DNA of 64,000 bases from Epibacterium sp. Ofav1-8. GTDB taxonomy: Bacteria; Pseudomonadota; Alphaproteobacteria; Rhodobacterales; Rhodobacteraceae. Numbering within the stretch: the stretch's first letter is position 1; each line of letters begins with the position of its first letter. The stretch spans positions 220,879 through 284,878 of the forward strand of contig NZ_JAKRFD010000006.1 of assembly GCF_022348185.1 (NCBI RefSeq). The letters are read 5' to 3'. A program made the position numbers and the translations under genes. This document shows, piece after piece, positions 57,515-64,000 of this stretch. The notes below the pieces were generated by a model. That model was not told where the DNA came from, searched no databases, and saw only the letters and a list, made by a program, of their open reading frames with translations.

Positions 57515-57849
57515 ACCGCCCCTGGTGCTGACCGCAGCATACGAAAGAGCAGCCGCCGCTTTCTGAATGGCATCTTTTGGGAACCCTTCACACATGCAGA
57601 AGAGATTTCGCTGCGCCTCGCATAAATGTCGTAGTTGGGCTGGCTGACGTCATCTGGCGGCGGAGACCAGGTGCGGTAGCCCACCAACCCGCTGCCGCGC
57701 TGCCGCAAGTCGGCAGTGAGCCCATATCCACCAATGCCGCGCTTTCGACAAACGTCCGGTCTGGGGAACTCAATTTTCCCGCGGGGGTTGCGAATGAGGT
57801 TCAACTGCAGCAACTTGACCTTAATGGCGCTTTCTTGATCGAGTGTAGA

Positions 57850-58302
57850 ATGTTCAGAACCACAAAGCAGGTAATGCTCTTCTCTGGTTTGATGGTTTCG
57901 GCTGCATCAGCTCAGACCAATCTGGCCCCGAATATCTTTTTTGGATTCGATTTCGTCTTGCAGCCAATCGCCATCAAATGGGCCTGCGGCGGATCACGCG
58001 ATCAGGATTTGGCTGCCTTTGAGAAGCTCATAGCAGCATTTCCGGAGGATGCTAAGCGTGCTGGTCTACGGACTCACATAGACGCTATGCTACAAATATC
58101 TGAGGGCGAAGAAAGTTTGATCGAAGTCCTCGGCGGTAAGATAGCGAAGGAACAAGCAGAGAAATTGTGCAATGCTGCGCGACCTATCAGCGTCACGTGG
58201 GCTACTCCAGAGCAGTTAGCCAATGACGATGAGGACGGCATGACACCTGACCAAAGAGCGGCTTGGGCCGAGTTTTGGCAAGTCATTGAGGGCCTTCAAT
58301 GA
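57850..58302 (+). CDS. Small secreted protein (cargo gene)
   Basis: A 150-residue protein with a signal peptide (MFRTTKQVMLFSGLMVSAASAQ, cut after ASA). The mature part (about 25-150) has a helical core, KLIAAFPEDAKRAGLRTHIDAMLQISEGEESLIEVLGGKIAKEQ, and no motif I know. Start ATG 57850, chosen for the signal peptide, not for a strong ribosome binding site. Periplasmic by prediction. Its neighbours suggest a cargo gene rather than a phage gene. Confidence 0.5.
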   Translation: MFRTTKQVMLFSGLMVSAASAQTNLAPNIFFGFDFVLQPIAIKWACGGSRDQDLAAFEKLIAAFPEDAKRAGLRTHIDAMLQISEGEESLIEVLGGKIAKEQAEKLCNAARPISVTWATPEQLANDDEDGMTPDQRAAWAEFWQVIEGLQ

Positions 58303-58714
58303 GAGTTTTCAGAATACAACAAGCTGACATTGAAAGTGCCTAGCTCAAGTTCGGCTTTGTCCGCTTGCCTTCCGTTCGACAGTAGTTGGTGGCTGCGTCT
58401 GCAGCGAAGGTCTGCTCCCTCCATGCTCGTGCAGCATGGGACCGTTGCCCAAGTGGCAGATCCTGAGACTTTGCAAATGTCGCTAACTGCGCTTCTCTGA
58501 CATCCACGCTAGATGCTGCATGAGGTGGCGCTCGAACAGGAGGGGCGGGGAGCGGGAGTTCGCGGCAATGGCGAAACCACCAAGTGTCGACACAGCAGCG
58601 GACGTTGAATCTCCCCCCCCGGAATAGCCTATCACTGCTGCTCTGGTACTCGCTCTTACGCTGTGGCAAGCTATCTAAATAGTTGACAGGATTACCGGCC
58701 GCAAAGGGATTGCC
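58303..58714. other. Cargo spacer 2
   Basis: 412 bp without a supported gene. Contains repeat copy B (58468-58495). Other parts have short eroded coding traces. Confidence 0.45.
58468..58495 (+). repeat. 28-bp cargo repeat, copy B
   Basis: ACTTTGCAAATGTCGCTAAC then TGCGCTTC. Shares most positions with copies A and C, in the same orientation. Lies between the secreted gene and the HSP90-like gene. Confidence 0.65.
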
Positions 58715-61354
58715 GTGGGAAATTTCAAAGAGACATTCATTTGGAAGGCTGCGTTTGAGAGTGAGCAGGCCAAAGACCACCAACCTTCCGTCGATACTCT
58801 GATTAGCGTGTTCGATAAGGCTAGGGAAAATGCCGGAACCCTTGTATCAGAGATCGCCGTAGATCTTCCTGGATACACCGTTCACGACATCGAACACCTT
58901 GATGCTCTGTGGGAAATAGGCAGCCAAATTGTCGGGCAAGATTTTCACATCAACCCTGTAGAAGGATTTGTCTTGGGCTGTAGCTTCCTCTTCCACGATG
59001 CTGCAATGACGATGGCCGCATATCCGAATGGATTGGAAGAGATAAAGGCATCACGGGAATGGAAGCGCATCTATGGCAGGATGAAGGCCTCCCACAATGG
59101 ATGCCCAGATGAAGCGGCGATAATTGAAGTGTTTCTGCGCGAACAGCATGCATTTCGAGCAGAGAAGCTACCCAAAATATCTTGGAATGGCGACGTTGGC
59201 CCTCGTTTCCTAATAGATGACGCAGATTCCAGAGAAAAATTTGGTGATTTCATTGGGGAAGTGGCCGCTTCTCATTGGTGGGACCATTCGAAGCTGGAAA
59301 GCCAGCTGCAGAACAAGGTTATTCCCGCACCGGCTCCCTTCCCAAGTATCTGGTCAATTGATCTCTTGAAACTTGCTTGTGTGCTTCGGACTGCGGACGC
59401 TTCTCAGATTGATGAGCGTCGAGCGCCAAGCTTCCTTCGAGCACTTCGGCAAAACCGCTTGTCGAACTATTCCGCACAGCATTGGACTTTTCAAAGTAAG
59501 CTGACCCAGGCCCAAAACCGAAGTGACACACTCTTTTTTGCTGCACTCCGGCCATTCCCTAAGGAAGAAGCAAACGAATGGTGGATGTTGCACGACACCC
59601 TCAAGATGATTGATGGCGAACTTCGAAAGACAGACGATTTGCTCGCACGGTGCCGGCAAGATGGAACCAGGTTTGCGGCTCGTCGTGTTGCGAACATCGA
59701 AGACCCTGAAAACCTCAAGACCTGTATTCAGACAGATGGTTGGCACCCTGTGGATACGGCATTTTCGATTTCGGACATCCCGAGATTGGTCGAAAACTTG
59801 GGGGGCGACCAATTATATGGCCATGACAACATGGCGGCCTTGAGAGAGGCTATTCAAAATGCCATGGACGCTGTCCGTCTTCGACAAATCGTTGATCCTG
59901 ATGCGCCTGAACCTTTGGTCGAAGTTGACGTGGTGCGCTCCGGCGATTCGACCATCCTCAAAATACGCGACAATGGCGTGGGCATGTCCGAAAGTTCCAT
60001 TGTCGGAAACCTATTGTCGTTTGGAACGAGTGGCTGGCTCGCAGACACAGCGATTGGGGAATACAACGATAGCTTTCCACTTAAGTCCCATGTGTCAGGC
60101 CGATATGGAATTGGTTTCTTTTCAGTCTTCATGCTTGGGAGCAAGGTCGAAATCAAATCCCGCCGGTTTGATGCAAGCCCTGATCAAACAACCGTCCTGT
60201 CTTTCCCTGAAGGTCTGAACACTAGGCCCCTTCTCTGTGGAGCAGAATACATGGACAGGATGACCTCTGGTGGCACAGAGTTGTTCATTCACCTCGACAT
60301 CTCCAAGCTCGAAGAAGGCTACTGGCGCTCCAAGAACCGGAACCGGTTTTGGGCGTACACCGACGGCGAAGTTGGAGAGTTGGCAGAGACCATCGCAAAG
60401 CACTTTCCTGCGTCGAGCGTGCCGGTAAAAGTAAGAAATGGCGATCAGCTCACCTGGATCGATGGTCGAAACTGGGACAGCGAGCCAGCCTCGTCCTTTC
60501 TTCAACGGATCGAAGGCCGTACATATCCAGGAGAAACAGGCGCTCAATTTGAAACTGCTGTTTCCTTGATTACCGAAGAAACCGGGGAGACCGTAGGAAG
60601 GGCCGTTCTCTATCCAGACAGGCTTGCTGGGAGGTTTGTCTCCGAGGACAACCGCGTATGCGGTGCGGTCGTAGCGCAAGGTGCAAAGATCTGCGCAGGA
60701 AGCTTCCGCGGGATGCTGCTAGGCAAGCCACTCAGAGCGGCTAGAGATTTCGCGACACCGTTGGCATCGCCGGAAGCAATACAACGATGGGCGACCGAGC
60801 AAGCTCGTTTGTTGAAACCAATAGTCTCAGATACCGAGGATCAGCAAAACATCGCAGAGCAAATTGCCTCTCTTGGAGGGGATATCGGCGAACTGAAGTT
60901 TTGTGAGGTAGGAGGCACCTATTTTGATCGTGATGAACTGCGAGCATTTCTGAAGGAGAGGGATGAGATTTGGGTTGCCCAAGACGCTGCCGTTTCAGTC
61001 GATCGCCCAAAGGAGAAACTGTCTACCAGGACGGACACCTGTATTTCAGTCGGATGCGGCCTTCGCAGCATTGTCTTTATGCCAATCTGGGCTCGCCCAT
61101 GGCGTGACGGTAGGAAAGGTGTAAATCTACGGAGGATAGCCGTAAAAATTATCTGCGAAGAGTTCAGTATCGCAGAGGAAGTGGCGGAAAAGATGGGCAT
61201 GGTCGAAGATGGACACTCGGTCTATGTAGCGCCCGCTCCAGTGTGGCATTGTGACGATAACACAACAGGGTTTGTTGATGGCCAATATTTTAAGCGCAAC
61301 ATGATCGTAGAAGATGTTGACCAGTTCTTCATCCCTCGGGGCCAAAGGGGATAA
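58715..61354 (+). CDS. HD-domain/HSP90-like ATPase fusion protein (cargo, candidate defence gene)
   Basis: An 879-residue protein joining two recognisable parts. Residues about 50-100 carry HD-type metal motifs (TVHDIEHL, His57-Asp58 and His61, and FLFHDAAM, His94-Asp95), typical of HD nucleotide or phosphodiester hydrolases. Residues about 370-480 are a GHKL (HSP90-like) ATPase: EAIQNAMDA (Glu378, Asn382, Asp385), DNGVGM (Asp419) and GIGFFSVF (465). A long C-terminal region (about 500-879) has no known family by eye. Start is GTG 58715 after AAGGG. I recall HD-HSP90 fusions in predicted bacterial conflict systems, but no search was done. GC is lower than the core. Confidence 0.75.
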   Translation: MGNFKETFIWKAAFESEQAKDHQPSVDTLISVFDKARENAGTLVSEIAVDLPGYTVHDIEHLDALWEIGSQIVGQDFHINPVEGFVLGCSFLFHDAAMTMAAYPNGLEEIKASREWKRIYGRMKASHNGCPDEAAIIEVFLREQHAFRAEKLPKISWNGDVGPRFLIDDADSREKFGDFIGEVAASHWWDHSKLESQLQNKVIPAPAPFPSIWSIDLLKLACVLRTADASQIDERRAPSFLRALRQNRLSNYSAQHWTFQSKLTQAQNRSDTLFFAALRPFPKEEANEWWMLHDTLKMIDGELRKTDDLLARCRQDGTRFAARRVANIEDPENLKTCIQTDGWHPVDTAFSISDIPRLVENLGGDQLYGHDNMAALREAIQNAMDAVRLRQIVDPDAPEPLVEVDVVRSGDSTILKIRDNGVGMSESSIVGNLLSFGTSGWLADTAIGEYNDSFPLKSHVSGRYGIGFFSVFMLGSKVEIKSRRFDASPDQTTVLSFPEGLNTRPLLCGAEYMDRMTSGGTELFIHLDISKLEEGYWRSKNRNRFWAYTDGEVGELAETIAKHFPASSVPVKVRNGDQLTWIDGRNWDSEPASSFLQRIEGRTYPGETGAQFETAVSLITEETGETVGRAVLYPDRLAGRFVSEDNRVCGAVVAQGAKICAGSFRGMLLGKPLRAARDFATPLASPEAIQRWATEQARLLKPIVSDTEDQQNIAEQIASLGGDIGELKFCEVGGTYFDRDELRAFLKERDEIWVAQDAAVSVDRPKEKLSTRTDTCISVGCGLRSIVFMPIWARPWRDGRKGVNLRRIAVKIICEEFSIAEEVAEKMGMVEDGHSVYVAPAPVWHCDDNTTGFVDGQYFKRNMIVEDVDQFFIPRGQRG

Positions 61355-61809
61355 TGATCTCCTGTTCGTCTTGTAGCGTTTTGTGGGAAAAAAATCGGAA
61401 GGAGCGCGTCTGCGTGTAGCCTTTCGGCGTGCCACTCCGCAACAAACAACCAGGACCTCAGACGCCGTTATTGCCATTAAGCGATAGCGGTTCTGTGGTG
61501 CGCTGATCGATTGTTTAACTCCATTGCGAACAATCCGACAGAAGCACGAAGATGCTGCGATTTGTTGCAACGGCAGCTTTGACGGGCCGCACTGCTGCAA
61601 CTGGCAAAGACGTTCAACGGCCGGTTCGGGCCGACCCAATCTACATGGTGGCTGCCGAACGCCAACTTTGCGAAGGTCACTATCTGCGCATTTCCGTCCC
61701 CCCACATCCCCCCTTGACGGTTCCGTCACCGGCATGCCAGTAAATATGCATCATCACCAACTGCGCCCACGGGAAACCGTCGGGCGTTTTTGCGTTCCGG
61801 GGGTATGCG
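61355..61809. other. Cargo spacer 3
   Basis: 455 bp with no supported gene, ending at the HNH gene. Contains repeat copy C (61665-61692). Degenerate coding traces only. Confidence 0.45.
61665..61692 (+). repeat. 28-bp cargo repeat, copy C
   Basis: ACTTTGCGAAGGTCACTATC then TGCGCATT. Lies after the HSP90-like gene and before the HNH gene. With copies A and B it brackets the cargo genes. Confidence 0.65.
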
Positions 61810-62172
61810 ATGACAGCGCGGAGCGAGTATCACCATTTGTACAACCTGTCGGCATGGCGGCGTCGCTTGCGGCCTCAGCATCTGGCGCGGGAGCCGCTGT
61901 GCCGGGCGTGTCAGCGGCGGGGGATCGTCAATGATGGCACGCTGACGGCGTCCGGATCTCGACAGGGGAACCCAAAGCGCTGCCGCCTGGTGGTGGATCA
62001 TGTGATTCCGCATCGGGGTGATCCGGCGCTGTTTCTGGATCCGGGCAATCTGCAGACGCTGTGCCCGGATGATCATGATCAGAACAAACAACGGCTGGAA
62101 GCGCGCGGGTACTCGGAAGAGCGCGGCGCGGATGGCTGGCCGGTGGATCCACAGCACCCCGCCAACCGCTGA
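61810..62172 (+). CDS. HNH endonuclease
   Basis: A 120-residue phage HNH protein. REPLCRACQRRG supplies two Cys, LVVDHVIPHRGDP the catalytic His motif, NLQTLCPDDHDQNKQR the N...H end of the fold. HNH genes next to terminase are standard in siphophages and are needed for terminase function in some. Start ATG 61810. Confidence 0.9.
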   Translation: MTARSEYHHLYNLSAWRRRLRPQHLAREPLCRACQRRGIVNDGTLTASGSRQGNPKRCRLVVDHVIPHRGDPALFLDPGNLQTLCPDDHDQNKQRLEARGYSEERGADGWPVDPQHPANR

Positions 62173-62314
62173 CATAGCGAGGCGGCTGCCGATCTACCCC
62201 GGGGGGAGGGTTCGAAGGAATTCCGGATGCGGTGGCAACCGGAGGGGGAGCCTTTTTCTGCGCAAAGTGGAAATTGAATAGAAAAAGCCACATGAACAAG
62301 GAGTTGATCGGGAT

Positions 62315-62794
62315 ATGCGAGGGCGCAGACCGGCAGAGGAAAAAGTTGTGGCTCTCGCGGAAGAGGGCGCGCCGCTTCACAATCTGGAAGAGCGGGCGCG
62401 GCTGCGCCTGGAGGAGATCCGGCCCGAGGGGCTGACCGGTGAGCTGCGCTGGACCTTTGACCGGCTGGCGCTGCCGCTGTGTCACCCGACCGTGGATCGG
62501 TTGAAGCCCAGCAATGTGATGATGTTCAAACAGCTCTGCAAAGCGGTGCTGCGGTTTGAACGTCTGGAGCTCGAGCTCGAGGAGACCGGCGAGACCTATG
62601 AGAGCGAGACGCGCAACGGGATGCAGATCAAGGCGCGGCCCGAGGTGGCACAGCTCAATGAGACCTTCCGCCAGATCCGCGGCCTGGCCAATGACTTTGG
62701 CATGACGCCGGCGGCGGAGCGGGGTCTGTCGGGGGCAGGGCAGATGGGGTTCAATTTTGCCGACCCCGATGGGCCCGAGAGCTATCTGACGTGA
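62315..62794 (+). CDS. terS: Terminase small subunit (P27-like)
   Basis: A 159-residue protein of the phage P27-like small terminase type: RRPAEEKVVALAEEG at the N-terminus, LEIRPEGLTGELRWTFDRLAL-like helical middle, a coiled coil about 80-105 (LELELEETGETYESETRNG), and a hydrophobic C-terminus ending RQIRGLANDFGMTPAAER. It recognises the phage DNA to start packaging. Overlaps terL by 4 bases (GTGA). Confidence 0.88.
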   Translation: MRGRRPAEEKVVALAEEGAPLHNLEERARLRLEEIRPEGLTGELRWTFDRLALPLCHPTVDRLKPSNVMMFKQLCKAVLRFERLELELEETGETYESETRNGMQIKARPEVAQLNETFRQIRGLANDFGMTPAAERGLSGAGQMGFNFADPDGPESYLT

Positions 62795-64000
62795 GCGTAT
62801 CCAATGACCGGGTCTCGGCCAGCGAGGATCCGGTGACAGCCTGGGCGCAAGCGGTGCAGGCCGGCGAGGTTGTGGCCGGGCCCTATGTGCGGGCGGCGGC
62901 GGATCGGCATCTGCGCGATCTGGTGGAGGGGCCCAAACGCGGGCTCAAATGGGATCTGGCGGCGGCGCTGCGTGCGATCCGGTTCTTTCCGCAGGTGCTG
63001 CGGCTCAATGGCGGGCAGTTCGAGGGCCGGCCCTTTGAGCTGCACCCAAGCCAGGCGTTCCGGATCGGCTCGCTCTTTGGCTGGAAACAGTACAGCGCCC
63101 AGCACGGCGCATGGCTCCGGCGGTTCACGCGGTTTTACGATGAGGAAGGCAAGGGCAACGGCAAATCGCCGATGCTGGGCGGCATTGGGCTTTATATGAT
63201 GGTGGCCGATGGCGAGCCCCGGGCCGAGATCTATGCGGCGGCGGCAAAGAAGGACCAGGCCGGGATCCTGTTCCAGGATGCGGTGGCGATGGTGGATCAG
63301 TCGCCGGTGCTGAAGCGGAAAGTGCAGCAGCAGGGGGAAAACCCCGTCTGGCAAATGACCTACCGGGGGCGCGGGGGCGACAAGCGCAAGTTCAAACCGC
63401 TCTCGGCCGAGAAAGCCCAGTCCGGCCCGCGTCCACATTGCGCGCTCACCGATGAGGTGCATGAGCATCCCAACCGGGATGTGATCGATATGCTGGAGCG
63501 GGGCTTTAAGTTCCGCAAACAGCCGCTCCTGTGCATGGCGACCAACTCCGGCACCGATAAAAAGTCGATCTGCTGGGAAGAGCACCAGCATGGCGTCAAT
63601 GTCGTCACCGGCGCAGTAGACGATGACAGCACCTTCGCCTTCATCTGTTCGCTGGATGAGGGCGACGACTGGGAGAATGATCCCAGCTGCTGGGTGAAGG
63701 TGAACCCGCTCTTGGGGGTCACCATCGATGAGGAATATCTCACCAAAGTGGTGAACCAGGCGAAGATGATGCCGGGCAAGCGCAACGGTATTGCGCGGCT
63801 GCATTTTTGCCAGTGGACGCAATCGGTGACGGCGGCGATCCGGCGCGAGGCCTGGGTGGCCTGTCACGGGGATGTGGATCCCGAAGAGCTGACCGCGCAG
63901 GGCTATCCCTGTTTTGGCGGGCTGGACCTGAGCCAGGTGCGCGACTTCTCGGCGCTGACCCTCACATGGGTGCTCGATGCCACCAAGGACGCCGAGCGCC
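62791..64000 (+). CDS. terL: Terminase large subunit (partial, cut by window end)
   Basis: Frame from GTG 62791 to the window end, so the C-terminus is missing. Visible: ATPase Walker A EEGKGNGKSP (about residue 119), Walker B-like HCALTDEVHEH, and the beginning of the nuclease domain (GGLDLSQVRDFSALTL). It overlaps terS by 4 bases. Phage DNA packaging motor, lambdoid-siphophage type. Confidence 0.9.
   Translation, partial: MSVSNDRVSASEDPVTAWAQAVQAGEVVAGPYVRAAADRHLRDLVEGPKRGLKWDLAAALRAIRFFPQVLRLNGGQFEGRPFELHPSQAFRIGSLFGWKQYSAQHGAWLRRFTRFYDEEGKGNGKSPMLGGIGLYMMVADGEPRAEIYAAAAKKDQAGILFQDAVAMVDQSPVLKRKVQQQGENPVWQMTYRGRGGDKRKFKPLSAEKAQSGPRPHCALTDEVHEHPNRDVIDMLERGFKFRKQPLLCMATNSGTDKKSICWEEHQHGVNVVTGAVDDDSTFAFICSLDEGDDWENDPSCWVKVNPLLGVTIDEEYLTKVVNQAKMMPGKRNGIARLHFCQWTQSVTAAIRREAWVACHGDVDPEELTAQGYPCFGGLDLSQVRDFSALTLTWVLDATKDAER

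Larger units (their letters stand above)
57325..57849. other. Cargo spacer 1
   Basis: 525 bp with no supported gene. It contains repeat copy A (57487-57514), a tiny ORF with a strong ribosome binding site (57441-57479) and sequences that read like eroded coding DNA. Confidence 0.5.
50216..64000. mobile_element. Prophage integrated at tRNA-Trp (left part, continues beyond window)
   Basis: From the tRNA-Trp end rightward the region has phage modules in order: integrase, small leftward genes, repressor/Cro switch, early genes with an origin, cargo, then HNH, small and large terminase. The right end and structural genes are outside the window. Integration would displace tRNA-Trp-linked secE-nusG to the far side. 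The tRNA gene appears intact here. Confidence 0.9.

Noticed and set aside
50216..64000. CRISPR array in the prophage
   Set aside because: The 15-bp operators and 28-bp repeats are too few, imperfect and unevenly spaced for repeat-spacer units.

Overview
The window looks like a chromosomal segment of a marine alphaproteobacterium of the Roseobacter group (Rhodobacteraceae). Reasons: GC is high (about 63% in one core line I counted); the gene orders pdxJ-acpS-lepB-rnc-era-recO and pckA<>chvI-chvG-hprK-rapZ-manX-ptsH are alphaproteobacterial; there is an ethylmalonyl-CoA-pathway type methylsuccinyl-CoA dehydrogenase, and several small families typical of Rhodobacterales (DUF1491, DUF6473-like, ABZJ_00895-like, twin-helix small protein). 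No species is claimed; all family calls are from reading, not from searches.

Region 1 (1-25 kb) is core chromosome. It carries a MalY/PatB lyase, three consecutive peptide deformylase genes followed by fmt (the third deformylase has lost its catalytic residues), small membrane proteins, rnhA, a methyltransferase, a LysE exporter, ispH, a NYN-domain protein, folK, rpoZ, the (p)ppGpp synthetase/hydrolase rel, a DUF2062 protein, pdxJ, two more LysE exporters, acpS, lepB, rnc, era, a DUF1491 protein, recO, a secreted ricin-type lectin and a Tat-exported PhoX-type phosphatase. GC-rich palindromic elements sit in several gaps.

Region 2 (25-50 kb) is also core. It has a dGTPase-like hydrolase, a CDF metal transporter, a TSUP permease, mcd, a GDSL lipoprotein, pckA, the ChvI/ChvG two-component system joined to HprK, RapZ, EIIA-Man and HPr (a regulatory PTS without sugar transporters), a PlsC-like acyltransferase, hbd, a DUF6473-like protein, etfA/etfB, an ATP:cobalamin adenosyltransferase, an SDR, parC, a lipoprotein and tuf, ending in tRNA-Trp. 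Mcd, Hbd, EtfAB and the B12 adenosyltransferase fit together in acyl-CoA and C2/C3 assimilation.

Region 3 (50.2-64 kb, continuing past the window) is a prophage next to tRNA-Trp. Its tyrosine integrase sits at the tRNA end of a leftward operon. A divergent repressor/Cro-like switch follows, with three 15-bp operators at exact 25-bp spacing; two more copies of the same operator lie upstream of the integrase operon, a layout like lambda OR/OL. A rightward early operon contains a replication-like gene followed by a 10-bp-phased iteron array and a perfect DnaA box, a probable phage origin. Between the early genes and the packaging genes (HNH, TerS, TerL) is a lower-GC cargo of three genes unlike phage genes: a membrane-anchored coiled-coil protein, a small secreted protein, and an 879-residue protein joining an N-terminal HD-type domain to an HSP90-like ATPase. 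Near-copies of one 28-bp sequence lie between and after these genes. The HD-HSP90 protein is the best candidate for an undescribed (perhaps anti-phage) system.
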